Source of the DNA: RHKX01 sp963743875
GTDB taxonomy: Bacteria > Actinomycetota > Thermoleophilia > Solirubrobacterales > 70-9
NCBI GenBank assembly: GCA_963743875.1
Contig: CAVURM010000002.1
Location: 62,001 to 126,000 of the forward strand
Length of the DNA: 64,000 nt
Direction of reading: 5' to 3'
In this document: positions 1 through 8,727 of the stretch, in pieces
Numbering within the stretch: the stretch's first letter is position 1
Layout: each line of letters opens with the position of its first letter
The notes under the pieces: generated by a model
The model's input: the letters and a program-made list of their open reading frames with translations, nothing else
Told to the model about the DNA's origin: nothing
Database searches by the model: none
Made by a program: the position numbers and the translations under genes

Positions 1-181
1 TAGCCGCATTCACACCGGCGCAGGCCCAGGCGGGGATCGCCTCCGGCTTCGAGCGCACCCGACCGGGACCAGGCGATCTTGGCCTGCTCATCCGGGGTGA
101 CTGCGGTGTACCGCGCGTCGGCTATGCAATAGCCTCCGCACAGAAGCTCACTGCATCGAATCTCCGAAGGGATCTCTCCGC
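1..181. other. Left edge, no supported gene
   Basis: I see no convincing start, ribosome binding site or recognisable protein here. One frame stays open from the left edge but resembles no family I know, so it could be the tail of a neighbouring gene outside the window. The last bases include a purine-rich stretch (gaaggga) that can serve as the ribosome binding site of the gene starting at 182. Confidence 0.3.
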
Positions 182-685
182 ATGGCAGACCGACCGATCT
201 TCCTCTACGCCGCCGTCTACGACGACATCGCCACCGCCGAGGCCGACTACGAAGCCGTCTTCGACCTCCACGCCGCCGGCCTCGTCGGCACCTTCGACTC
301 GGCCGTGATCGAGAAGGAGGACGACAAGGTCCACGTCCACAAGACCGAGAAGCCGACCCAGCACGGCGCCTGGACGGGCATTGCCGTAGGAGCGGTCGCG
401 GGCATCCTCTTCCCCCTTCGATCATCGGCACCGCGATCGTCGGCGGTGTCGCCGGCGGAGTCGCCGGACACCTCTGGAAGGGAATGTCCCGCAGCGACCT
501 CAAGGACCTCGGCGAGGCTCTCGACGAGGGCGATGCGGCCCTGATCGTGATCGGCGAGTCGAAGGTCGACGAGCAGATCGAGAAGGCGACCAAGCGCGCC
601 AAGAAGGTGATCGAAAAGGAGATCGACGCCGAGGCCGACGAGCTCAAGCGTCAGGTCGAGGCGGCCGGGAACGGAGGCCACGTGA
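182..685 (+). pseudogene. DUF1269/DUF6325-like glycine-zipper membrane protein (frameshifted)
   Basis: Seen: the first ~78 residues (MADRPIFLYAAVYDD...) read into a Gly/Ala-rich hydrophobic stretch (GAVAGILFP). The frame then breaks at a run of five C at 412-416. One extra C restores a continuous protein through SIIGTAIVGGVAGGVAGHLW, MSRSDLKDLGEALDEG and a Lys/Glu-rich helical tail. A second shift near 670 is needed to reach the TGA at 683-685, which overlaps the next GTG as GTGA. Known: DUF1269-type proteins pair an N-terminal alpha/beta domain with a glycine-zipper hairpin and a coiled tail. Inference: a membrane-associated stress protein, first gene of the cassette running to 8.0 kb. The C-run break may be a sequencing error. 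Confidence 0.6.
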
Positions 686-1106
686 GCGCCCGCGCTCGGC
701 GCCGGGCCGGCCCTGCTGCTGGTTGGTCGCGGTGCTGATCGCCGGCTGCGGCAGCTCCGACGACACCGGCTGCCGACCGACGTCGACGACCGACACCGTC
801 GAAAGCGAGCTGCAGGCGAAGCTCGACGACGCGACTCAGGCCTGTAACGACGCAGCCGGCCAAGATCTCCAACTCGACCGCGCAGAGCGCCGCGCAGGCC
901 GCCTGCAACCAGCTCAACTCCGAGCTGGCCAAGGACATCACGAGCGCGGCCGATCCGCGAAGGGGGACCTGAGCAAGGCGCTCGACAACCTGGCGGCGGA
1001 CTGTCAGAAGAGCGCATCCAACCTGCCGGCCGGACAGGACGTCGCGAGCTCGTTCTGCGATGCGATCTCGGCCTCGGCCGGCTCAGTTTCATCAGGCAGC
1101 GGCTGA
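682..1106 (+). pseudogene. Small lipoprotein with compensating frameshifts
   Basis: Starts at GTG 682 after a good ribosome binding site (cggagg). An Arg-rich N-terminus is followed by a hydrophobic stretch and a lipobox, VLIAGCGSS, so the product should be lipid-anchored on the outer face of the membrane. The reading frame must shift near 710 to read the lipobox. It shifts again between about 860 and 960, where a different frame reads STAQSAAQAACNQLNSELAKD, and then returns to finish with LSKALDNLAADCQKS. The mature part is a short Cys-containing helical domain of unknown function. It overlaps the previous gene by four bases, which suggests co-translation. Confidence 0.5.
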
Positions 1107-1116
1107 TCGACTCGCC

Positions 1117-1194
1117 ATGTGGCCCGTCGTCATCACCGTCGTCGTGATTGTGCCGCTACTGGTATTCGCCTGGTGGCGGATGCGGCAGCGCTAG
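1117..1194 (+). CDS. 25-residue single-span membrane peptide
   Basis: ATG at 1117 opens a very short frame, MWPVVITVVVIVPLLVFAWW followed by RMRQR and TAG at 1192-1194. It is one uninterrupted transmembrane helix with a positively charged C-terminus, so the tail should face the cytoplasm. It ends 10 bases before the P-type ATPase start and lies in the same direction. Known: several P-type ATPases and transporters work with tiny single-span subunits (KdpF is an example). Inference: it could be such an accessory peptide. No ribosome binding site stands out, so expression is unproven. Confidence 0.45.
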   Translation: MWPVVITVVVIVPLLVFAWWRMRQR

Positions 1195-1204
1195 GGCCGG
1201 AACG

Positions 1205-3979
1205 ATGCTCGAGGAGCCTGAGCCGCCCGCGCCGGACGGCGCGAGCGGCGCCCTTGACGAGGAACGCTGGTTCGCCAGGGAGGCGGACGATGTCGCCGCG
1301 GCCCTCGAGAGCGATGCCGAGCGCGGACTGAGCAGTCAGAAGGCAGCGACTCGGCTGTCCAGCGTCGGGCCGAACCGGATCGCGGAGGAGAGGCCGCCAT
1401 CGGTCACTTCGATCGCGCTCGCGCAGCTTCGCGAACCGATGAACATCATGCTGATCGCGGTAACGGCCGTCAGCTTCGTGATCGGTGAGATCTCGACCGG
1501 GATCATCGTCGCGCTGCTGATCCTCTTCAACGTCGTCCTTGGCGCGCGCCAGGAGCTGAAGGCGAAGGCGAGCATCGACGCCCTCGGCAAGCTGCAGATC
1601 CCCGAGGCCCGCGTCGTGCGCGACGGCACCCTGAGCCGGGTTCCTGCCGAGCAGCTCGTGCCGGGAGACCTCGTCCAGGTCGAGGCCGGCGACCTCATCC
1701 CGGCCGACGGCCGCCTGCTCAGGTCGGCGACACTCGAGGCGCAGGAAGCGGCATTGACGGGCGAAAGTGCACCGGTCCCCAAGGATCCTGCAACCCTCGC
1801 CCGCGACACACCGCTGGCGGAGCGCAGCAACATGCTTTTCCAGAACACATCGGTGACCCGCGGGACCGCGACGATGCTCGTCACCGGAACCGGCATGGAG
1901 ACCGAGATGGGCCGGATCGCGGGAATGCTCACCTCTGTCGAGCGGAAGCGATCGCCGCTTCAGCAGGAGCTCGACTCACTGACGAAAGTGCTCGGGTTAA
2001 TCGCCTGGACGGCGGTCGCCTTCATCGTCGTCGTCGGCGTCATCCGCGGAATGCCCCTCGACGAGCTGCTGCTGCTCGGCACTGCGATGGCGATCTCGGC
2101 GATCCCGACGGGCATGCCGGCGTTCGTCTCTGGCCTGCTCTCGCTCGGGGCCAAGCAGCTCGCCGAGGCGAAGGCCATCGTCAAGAACCTCACCGACGTC
2201 GAGACGCTCGGCGCGACGAGTGCGATCAACACCGACAAGACCGGCACGCTGACGATGAACGAGATGATGGTCTCGACCCTCTACGCGGGCGGCCAGTGGT
2301 TCAGCGTCACCGGTGAGGGCTACGGCAAGGCGGGTTCGATCGAGTCGGTGGCGGGAGCGCCGGTGCCTGATTTCACGCGGCTTGCCTACGGCCTCGTCCT
2401 CGACAGCGACGCGACGGTATCCGACGACGGCGCGGTGGTGGGCGATCCGACCGAGGCAGCCCTCGTCGTGCTCGCGGCGAAGCTTGGAATCGATGCCGAG
2501 GAGACCCGTCGCGCCTATCCACGGCTCGCGGAGGTTCCGTTCGACTCCGGCTACAAGTTCATGGCGACGTTCCACCGCGTGCCGGTGGACGGCGTCGAGC
2601 ACGTGATCGAGCTCGTCAAAGGCGGCCCCGACGTCGTTCTCGATCGATGCACGGAGGCGGGCGGTCCGCTCTCGGGCTCGCAAGCACCGATCGCCGAGAC
2701 TCGCGCCGAGATCGACGCCGCCAACGAGCGGCTCGCGGAGAAGGGACTGCGGGTGCTCGCCTTCGCGGCGCGGCTGATTACCGAGGGCGAGGTCGAGACG
2801 ATGAAGGATGATCCGATGTCCCTCACCCGCGATCTCGCGTTCGTCGGCATGGTCGGGATGATCGATCCGCTTCGAGCGGAGGCGAAGGATGCAGTGACGA
2901 CAGCGCTCCACGCCGGGATCGACGTGCGAATGATCACTGGCGACAACCCTGTTACCGCAGGTGCGATCGGCGAATCCCTCGGCCTCGGGTCGGGTGCAGT
3001 CAGCGGCGCCGAGTTCCAGGCGATGTCCGACGAGGAGGTCCACGCCCGACTGCCGGAACTGCACGTGTTCGGCCGCGTCTCACCGGAGGACAAGCTTCGG
3101 CTCGCGCGTCTGATGCAGGGCGATGGGCTGATCGTGGCCGCAACCGGAGACGCGGTCAACGATGCCGCGGCGCTCAAGCAGGCCGACATCGGCGTCGCGA
3201 TGGGCAGCGGCAGCGACGTCACCAAGCAGGCGGCGCGGATGATTCTCACCGACGACAACTTCGGGACCCTCGTCAACGCAGTCGAGCTCGGGCGCCGCGT
3301 CTACGACAAGGTCGTCGCCTACGTTCGCTTCCAGATGACGCAGCTTCTGGCGCTGGTTCTCCTGTTCATCACGGCCACGGCCTTCAACATCAACGAAGGT
3401 GTCGCGCTGACGCCGCTGATGGTCCTCTACCTGCTCTTCTTCGTCACCGCCGCAGGGGTGGTCGTGATCGCCTCCGATCCCGGCGATCCGGAGATCATGG
3501 GCCGACGGCCACGGGATCCGAAGCTACCGATCGCGAATCGTGGCGCTGTGGGGTCATGGCTCCTTTTCGCGTCCGTCCTCTTCATCGGCGCCGTCGGCCC
3601 GCTCGTGCTCGGCCCGGGTGAGCTGTCGACTGACGTGGCAAGCGTCTCGATGACGATGACGTTCGCGGTCATGGGAATCGGCACCGTCTTCAACGCCCTC
3701 GCCAACCGTCGCGAGCCCGGCAGCGGCCTCACACCACCGCTGTTGAAGGCCGCCGGGATCGCCCTCGTCCCGCTGGCGGCGATCTACCTGGCGACCGAGC
3801 TACCCGGGCTTCAGGAGGGACTGCTGACTACCGAGCTGACCGGTCCGCAGTGGTTCGCCTGCTTCGGCTTAGCCGCCCTGCTGCCGTTGGTGATCGAAGG
3901 TCGCAAGTGGCTGCACCGGCGCGGATCCGGCGACTCTTGGTCGGCAGCCTCAAGTCCGTCCGGCGACGATCACGACTGA
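1205..3979 (+). CDS. Cation-transporting P-type ATPase of unusual specificity
   Basis: 924-residue P2/P3-type ion pump. The chosen ATG at 1205 gives the Glu-rich cytoplasmic N-terminus before the cation-ATPase N domain; an in-frame GTG at 1148 would extend into the small gene upstream. Seen: TGES at residues 185-188 (dephosphorylation), DKTGTLT with phospho-acceptor Asp344, and TGDAVND at 647-653 (usual TGDGVND). Odd: the M4 ion-binding motif, normally PEGLP in Ca/Na pumps, is IPTGMP (300-305), losing its glutamate. The M6 region reads FFVTAAGVVVIASDPGD instead of a NLVTDGLPA-like motif. The catalytic machinery is intact, so it should hydrolyse ATP, but the transported ion cannot be assigned to Ca2+, Mg2+, Na+ or H+ from these motifs. 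Confidence 0.85.
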   Translation: MLEEPEPPAPDGASGALDEERWFAREADDVAAALESDAERGLSSQKAATRLSSVGPNRIAEERPPSVTSIALAQLREPMNIMLIAVTAVSFVIGEISTGIIVALLILFNVVLGARQELKAKASIDALGKLQIPEARVVRDGTLSRVPAEQLVPGDLVQVEAGDLIPADGRLLRSATLEAQEAALTGESAPVPKDPATLARDTPLAERSNMLFQNTSVTRGTATMLVTGTGMETEMGRIAGMLTSVERKRSPLQQELDSLTKVLGLIAWTAVAFIVVVGVIRGMPLDELLLLGTAMAISAIPTGMPAFVSGLLSLGAKQLAEAKAIVKNLTDVETLGATSAINTDKTGTLTMNEMMVSTLYAGGQWFSVTGEGYGKAGSIESVAGAPVPDFTRLAYGLVLDSDATVSDDGAVVGDPTEAALVVLAAKLGIDAEETRRAYPRLAEVPFDSGYKFMATFHRVPVDGVEHVIELVKGGPDVVLDRCTEAGGPLSGSQAPIAETRAEIDAANERLAEKGLRVLAFAARLITEGEVETMKDDPMSLTRDLAFVGMVGMIDPLRAEAKDAVTTALHAGIDVRMITGDNPVTAGAIGESLGLGSGAVSGAEFQAMSDEEVHARLPELHVFGRVSPEDKLRLARLMQGDGLIVAATGDAVNDAAALKQADIGVAMGSGSDVTKQAARMILTDDNFGTLVNAVELGRRVYDKVVAYVRFQMTQLLALVLLFITATAFNINEGVALTPLMVLYLLFFVTAAGVVVIASDPGDPEIMGRRPRDPKLPIANRGAVGSWLLFASVLFIGAVGPLVLGPGELSTDVASVSMTMTFAVMGIGTVFNALANRREPGSGLTPPLLKAAGIALVPLAAIYLATELPGLQEGLLTTELTGPQWFACFGLAALLPLVIEGRKWLHRRGSGDSWSAASSPSGDDHD

Positions 3980-4113
3980 TTACGGCCCCGGCGACCAGCG
4001 TCCCGATGGCCAGCCCGACGCACGACCCGATGGCGCTCTGACGCCAGTCGAGGAACTCGTTCGACAGCCTCCGGGCCGAGCGCCGCTGACCTCGGCGGGA
4101 GCCGTTGCCAGGG

Positions 4114-4620
4114 TCAGTGCACGAGGACCTTGAGGAGGATCACCGCGCCGCCCAGAGCCACGGCAATGGCGGCGGACACGACCGTCCCACGCAAACCCGC
4201 TCCACCCACGCGAGCCGCATATGCACCGGCGGCGGCCAGCTCCACCAGGGCTGCGAGCATCGCTGCGAGGATCGCCGCTGGGTCGGGCACGATGTCGAGC
4301 GCGCCCAGCGCGAGGATGAGCACCAGCGGAACGGTGACTTCCACCAGCGGCCAGTCGTGGCGAAGCACCTCGCGCATCTCAGATCGTTCAAGCATCCGGT
4401 GGTGGGCTATCGACCTCGCGAGCACGCGGGCGTAGACGTGCGCCAGCCAGAAGACGATTCCGGTGACCAGCACGGTGACGCCGATGAGACCGGCGTTCGA
4501 GGAGCTGTACTCCCGCGAGACGGCGATTACGGACGTCGCCAGGATCAGTCCGTAGATGGCCTCCGTAACGCTGCCAGTCGTCCGGACCACGCGCGGGCGC
4601 CATCGCCGAGCGTCCGTCAT
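4114..4620 (-). CDS. Four-helix integral membrane protein, unknown function
   Basis: 168 residues on the reverse strand. Hydrophobic segments follow an Arg-rich start: AIYGLILATSVIAV, IGVTVLVTGIVFWLAHVYA, VTVPLVLILALGAL, then an Ala-rich AILAAMLAALVELAAAGAY and a last helix VSAAIAVALGGAVILLKVLV. The middle contains a charged loop, ARSIAHHRMLERSEMREVLRHDW cut by a His pair. The pattern matches a conserved actinobacterial membrane protein family with no assigned role. It is convergent with the ATPase. Between the two (3980-4113) the reverse strand can encode another short hydrophobic segment (IGSCVGLAIGTLVAGAVI), but I found no start codon for it. Confidence 0.7.
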   Translation of the reverse strand: MTDARRWRPRVVRTTGSVTEAIYGLILATSVIAVSREYSSSNAGLIGVTVLVTGIVFWLAHVYARVLARSIAHHRMLERSEMREVLRHDWPLVEVTVPLVLILALGALDIVPDPAAILAAMLAALVELAAAGAYAARVGGAGLRGTVVSAAIAVALGGAVILLKVLVH

Positions 4621-4691
4621 CAGATCGCGGCCCCGGCGGCGCAGTTACTGCCGTCGATGACGTTCGCGTGGGTTAGCTTTGGGCGTTTCAC
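4620..4691 (-). pseudogene. Stub of a KRPKLTYANVM-type secreted protein
   Basis: GTG at 4691 (reverse strand) reads VKRPKLTHANVI and then 11 unrelated residues to a stop. The first 12 residues match the start of the intact secreted protein at 30841-31446 (MRIRPKLTYANVM). After this point the hydrophobic signal core and the whole mature domain are missing. Inference: a deletion remnant of a second member of that family. The stop codon overlaps the start of the membrane protein gene at 4620. Confidence 0.45.
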
Positions 4692-4903
4692 GGTGTCCAA
4701 CCTACCCCCGCCCGGAGCCCGGTCAGCTCCCGGTCGGGCTGTGCGCACTCCTCTTGACACCCGGAATCCGTGCCAGGTTGGGCTTGCGCTAGGCCGGAAA
4801 CCGCCTGAGCCATGAGGTTTCAGAAAGGCACTGGCTACAGTTACGAGACTCACTCCATATGTACTGATTCCTCAGATCCGCCCACGGGCGACAGGAGAAC
4901 GAA

Positions 4904-5297
4904 TTGCTGATCGCAGCCGACTATCCCTTCCTCGACATCCTCTGGACGATGATCATCTTCTTCAGCTGGGTGATCTGGATCTGGATCGTGATCACGGTCC
5001 TCGCCGACGTCTTCCGTCGCCACGACATCGGCGGCTGGAGCAAGGCCCTGTGGACTGTGTTCGTGATCGTCCTGCCGTTCCTCGGCGTGCTGATCTATCT
5101 GATCGCCCAGCACGACGGCATGCGCGATCGCCAGATCGATGCAGCAGAAGGCGCAGAAGGCGTCATTCGACGAATACGTCCGCGACGCGGCAGGCGGCGG
5201 ATCGGCCACCGAGATCGCCAAGGCAAAGGAGCTGCTCGACTCCGGCGCGATCACGCAGGCCGAGTTCGATTCGATCAAGGCGAAGGCGCTCTCGTAG
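4904..5297 (+). CDS. PLDc_N / SHOCT domain membrane protein (one frameshift)
   Basis: TTG start at 4904 after aggaga. Residues 1-70 hold two transmembrane helices (FLDILWTMIIFFSWVIWIW and ALWTVFVIVLPFLGVLIYLI) separated by DVFRRHDIGGWSK, the typical PLD-nuclease N-terminal membrane module. The frame breaks near 5138. Removing one base continues into QQKAQKASFDEYVRDAA and a C-terminal SHOCT motif (IAKAKELLDSGAITQAEFDSI), ending with TAG at 5295-5297. Known: SHOCT is a short helical motif at the C-terminus of many membrane or oligomeric proteins. The order PLDc_N then SHOCT is a common actinobacterial architecture, so the break is likely to be an error or a recent lesion. Confidence 0.7.
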
Positions 5298-5340
5298 GTC
5301 GCCGCCCGCAGTTTCACCATTACCTGACGAGGAGAGAAGA

Positions 5341-5705
5341 ATGCTTCAACGCATCAGCGACATGCCCCCGGGACGATCGGCTTCGAGGCGATCGGGGAGG
5401 TCGAGGACGACGACTGGGAGGATGTGGTCGAGCCGGTGCTGCGGGCTGAGATGGCCGAGGGTCGAAAGATCCGGCTGCTCTACCTGATCGGCGCTCGGTC
5501 CCACGAGGTCGAGGGCGAGGCGATGACAGCGGACAGCGGTTTTCGTGCTCGCCATGCGACATCGTTCGATCGCGTCGCGGTCGTCAGCGATGAGGACTGG
5601 ATCCGACCGGCCATGCGGGCGCTCTCGTTCCTTCTCCCGGGAAGAGCCAAGGCGTTCCGGGTCCACGAACTCGCCGCGGCGAAGACCTGGGTCGCGGAGG
5701 AGTGA
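5341..5705 (+). CDS. SpoIIAA-like STAS/CRAL-TRIO domain protein (one frameshift)
   Basis: ATG at 5341 with a strong upstream gaggaga. The start MLQRISDMPPG reads into a frameshift at about 5372. The +1 frame continues TIGFEAIGEVEDDDWEDVV, then RKIRLLYLIG, FDRVAVVSDEDWIRPAMRAL and FHVHELAAAKTWVAEE-like ending at TGA 5703-5705. Known: SpoIIAA-like proteins of this size (about 120 residues) are small alpha/beta domains, some acting as anti-anti-sigma factors and others of unknown role. No kinase or sigma partner is adjacent. It sits 43 bases after the SHOCT gene, so the two are probably one operon. Confidence 0.65.
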
Positions 5706-5938
5706 CAGCCGCCCCCAGAGCTCGGTGGCGTGCGGCTCCGATTCAGGTGACCATCGCCGATCCCACCCTCAGCGCCCGGACGGCGGCGCGCGTTTCCTCG
5801 AACGCGATCTTCGGCCGGGTCATGGGCCTGGTTGCGCTGACCGTCGCCTTCGCGGCGGCGGGCATCTGGATCGGCCGCGAGCTGAGTGGCTGGCAGTGCA
5901 TCTTTCTCTTCTTACTGCAGCTGTTCGCGCGTCGCTGA
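5702..5938 (+). pseudogene. Bax-inhibitor-1-like N-terminal fragment
   Basis: Overlaps the previous stop as GTGA. After about 35 residues it reads IFGRVMGLVALTVAFAAAGIWIGREL, which resembles the first membrane segment of Bax inhibitor-1/YccA-type proteins (GRTMGLVALTVGFAALG...). The full family has six to seven membrane helices over about 220 residues. Here only about 78 residues remain before a stop at 5936-5938, and no continuation is visible in other frames of the 168 bases downstream. A truncated remnant, assigned by similarity of one helix only. Confidence 0.4.
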
Positions 5939-6106
5939 CCGATCGCTGCTCAAGCGCCCGAGGGCGTTTCGCCCCAACGGGATGTCTGCAGACCGCCGTT
6001 TCGCCCAACAGCGAGCGGTTCCTCAGTGGACTATGGTCGTTCGAGGGGTCAGTGGGTCCGGATTAGATTTGAGCAAGGGAATCAACGAGATGACCACCAA
6101 CGGGCC

Positions 6107-7431
6107 GTGACCAAGCAACGACTGTCGGCGATCCTCGCGATCGCACTGGGCACGCTGACGCTCGGCGGTCGCCGCCTACTCAACGATCGCCAACTTTCCG
6201 CGCGGACTGATCCTGGCGGTTCTGCTGATCGGGGCTGCGGCCTCGGGCTGGTACGGGCTGATCCGCCGTGGAGTCCCACGCATCGCCGGCCTGGGCTGCG
6301 CCGCGCTACTGATGGCGGCGAGCGGTCTCGTCGTCATCCTCGACGGCGGCGTGCCGGAGGCAATCGTGATCGGCGGCAACGGCCTTCGGCTACCGTCACC
6401 GCCGCCAAGGCCTCCGTTTCCATCCACGTCGCCGCTCGCCGACGCCCAGCCGCCGGCCCGGCCGGTGCTGTTCTACAACCCGAAGTCCGGGGGAGGCAAG
6501 GCCGAACGCTTCAAGATCGCCGACGAGGCGCGCGCCCGTGGCATCGAACCGATCGAGCTACGTCGTCGGCACCGACCTCTGGGAGCTCGTGCGAGACGCC
6601 GTTGACCAAGGCGCCGACGGGCTGGCGATGGCCGGCGGCGACGGCTCGCAGGCGATAGTCGCCGCGATCGCGTCCGAATGCGGCCTGCCCTACGCCTGTA
6701 TCCCGGCGGGCACCCGCAACCACTTCGCGCTCGACCTCGGCGTCGATCGCGACGACGTCGTCGGGGCCCTCGATGCCTTCGTCGACGGCGGCGAGAAACG
6801 TGTGGATCTTGCGGAGGTGAACGGTCGCATCTTCGTCAACAACGTCTCGCTGGGTGTTTACGCGGAGGCCGTCCAGCGAGAGGGCTACCGCGAGGCGAAG
6901 CTGAAGACGATCCTCGACACCCTGCCCGACGCACTCGGACCCGAGGGCAAGGGGCTCGATCTTCGCTGGACCGGCCCGGACGGCCATGAGCATTCCTCCG
7001 GTGCGGCGATCCTGGTCTCCAACAACCGCTACCGACTCGGCAAGGCCGTCGGTTCGGGGACCCGGCCGCGGATCGACGACGGCCTGCTCGGGATCACCGT
7101 CGCCGGCGCGCCGACCGGTCGTGGCGAGCGCCGCAGGTTGCCCCAGCGACCGTGGCGTGAGTGGTCGGCCCCCGAGTTCGAGGTCCAGGCCGACGGATCG
7201 ATCGCCGCCGGAATCGACGGCGAGGCCACGGTGCTCGAGCCGCCGCTTCGCTTCCGGATCAGACCCGCCGTGCTGCGGGTGCGGGTGGCCCGCCAGCATC
7301 CCGGCGCTTCCCCCTCGGCGGCGATCCCCGAGGGTCTCGGAGACGGGATCCGCATGATGCTGCGCCGCGCTGCCGGTCGGGAGACCGTCGACGCGGGCGC
7401 CCCCGATCGCGATCCTGCCAATCTGTCGTAG
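6107..7431 (+). CDS. Diacylglycerol/lipid kinase family protein with N-terminal membrane domain (two frameshifts)
   Basis: GTG at 6107 opens VTKQRLSAILAIALGTLTL. One extra G near 6166 shifts the frame. The continued protein reads STIANFPRGLILAVLLIGAAASGWYG and AGLGCAALLMAASGLVVIL, a membrane anchor. The kinase domain starts at RPVLFYNPKSGGGKAERF. A second shift near 6565 leads to the nucleotide-binding AGGDGSQAIVA (canonical GGDGT/S) and CIPAGTRNHFALDLG, then the C-terminal beta domain to TAG 7429-7431. Known: this family phosphorylates diacylglycerol or related lipids using ATP. The membrane-anchored version is frequent in actinobacteria. It fits the envelope theme of the neighbouring genes. 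Confidence 0.75.
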
Positions 7432-7464
7432 ACGACTTCGACCACAGCAAGCAAAGGAGCAGAG

Positions 7465-7683
7465 ATGGACATCATTGAGATCGAGCAGAAGGAGACCCTG
7501 GGGCGCGAGGAGGCGGCGGCCCGCCTGCGGGCCATCGCCGACATGCTGGCCGCTGACAGCGACGTCGAGTTCGAGCAGGGCGGGATGAAGATCAAGTTCC
7601 ACGTTCCCGACCAGGTGCAGTTCAAGGTCGAGCTCGAGGTCGAGACCGACGAGCGGGAGCTCGAGATCGAGTTGAAGTGGTGA
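7465..7683 (+). CDS. amphi-Trp domain protein
   Basis: 72 residues, ATG at 7465 preceded by aaaggagcagag. The sequence has the amphi-Trp layout: an N-terminal acidic stretch (IIEIEQKETLGREEAAARLRA cut here at the helix), a helix (AIADMLAADSD), then alternating hydrophilic/hydrophobic strands (VQFKVELEVET) ending in the diagnostic LEIELKW with Trp near the C-terminus. Known: the domain is small, widespread in archaea and bacteria and of unknown function. It is 33 bases after the lipid kinase and 42 before a SHOCT gene, suggesting co-transcription. Confidence 0.85.
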   Translation: MDIIEIEQKETLGREEAAARLRAIADMLAADSDVEFEQGGMKIKFHVPDQVQFKVELEVETDERELEIELKW

Positions 7684-7725
7684 CCACGAGCCCTCGATGA
7701 TCGGCTCGGCAACAGCAAGGAGAGG

Positions 7726-8007
7726 ATGACGATGGGACGAGACAGACGCCAACGCAGACGACGTGTAGCGGCGGTCGGCGGAGCCGCGATGGCTGCCAAG
7801 AAGCACCGGGACGAACAGAAGGCGGAGCCGCAAGCCGATACCCAGGGGGATGCGCCTACTGAGGCGGCCTCAAACGCGGGGGCCGCAGCGGCTGGGATGA
7901 GCACGGAGGCGATGACGCGTCTACGCGAGCTTGGCGAGCTTCACGAAAGCGGAGTGCTCACCGACGAGGAGTTCGAGAGCGAGAAGGCCAAGGTGCTCGG
8001 TAGCTGA
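7726..8007 (+). CDS. SHOCT domain protein
   Basis: 93 residues; ATG 7726 follows aaggagagg, and an ATG two codons later is an alternative. A very basic N-terminus (GRDRRQRRRRVAAVGGAAMAAKK) is followed by a low-complexity Ala/Gln/Asp linker and a C-terminal SHOCT motif: MTRLRELGELHESGVLTDEEF then ESEKAKVLGS. There is no clear membrane helix apart from the short AVGGAAM segment. Second SHOCT gene in the cassette (the other ends at 5297). Known: SHOCT motifs may mediate oligomerisation or protein binding. No further role can be given. Confidence 0.75.
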   Translation: MTMGRDRRQRRRRVAAVGGAAMAAKKHRDEQKAEPQADTQGDAPTEAASNAGAAAAGMSTEAMTRLRELGELHESGVLTDEEFESEKAKVLGS

Positions 8008-8099
8008 CCGGCGGACGACTCCGGGCCACGAACGCCGGCTCGATGGGTATCCGGCCAAGGCAGGCGGGTGAGCGGGGAGCCCGCTCAGCTTGATTGAGG

Positions 8100-8710
8100 C
8101 AAATCGAACCTACGGCAAGCTGCTCGCCGTCGACAAGCTCGGCCCCGAGCGGTGGAGCGTTGACCAGCAACGTCCGCTCGAGCACTCCGAGACTAACGCC
8201 CTTCAGCGTTGAGGTTTCGTTGCTCATTCGACCCTCTGCGATCTTCGCCGCCATCAGCCTCGCGATCTCGTCGGGGTCCGTGGCCAGCTCCTCACCCGAT
8301 GCGGCCACGGCATCACCCGGGCTGTCTGAGCATCACGGCACGCGGCCTCGGCATCGAGTTGTGCCTTCTTCCGCGCTGCCGGGCCCCACCTCTGATGGTG
8401 CGAGCTTCGCGATCGTCATGCCGTGCCGGCCGGGGGGAGGGGTGAGGATCACCCTGCCCGCGACCGCCGCCTCGGCCAGCTCCCGGAGCAGATATACCGC
8501 CGATCAGATGCTGGCCGCGATGGGATCCCCGCACTCCGGACAGGATCCCGAATGGCTCAGGTATGACCGACCGATAGTCTCGCCCACCCCTGAGCCTAGG
8601 AGCGACGCCCGCAGGGGATGGCCGGCGACGCGCCCGGGTGGCTCCCCCACGATCCCAGCGGGGCTGCCGATCTCGTAGATTGCGGGCCACCACTTGCAAA
8701 TCGCAATCAC
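8100..8710 (-). pseudogene. Possible degraded reverse-strand gene
   Basis: This 700-base gap between rightward genes has no intact gene. On the reverse strand protein-like pieces occur in changing frames: a CPECGDPI knuckle near 8530, then LLRELAEAAVAGRVILTPPPG near 8440-8500, then EELATDPDEIARLMAAKIAEG near 8230-8300. Together they could be the order of one gene broken by at least two indels. I recognise no family and there is no good start site, so this is a weak call that could be chance composition in GC-rich DNA. Confidence 0.22.
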
Positions 8711-8727
8711 CTTCGAAAGGGTCGCGG

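Noticed and set aside
3850..4041. A 63-residue forward frame after the ATPase
   Set aside because: It overlaps the end of the ATPase in another frame, is Arg/Ser/Pro-rich and has no ribosome binding site. Composition typical of shadow frames in GC-rich DNA.
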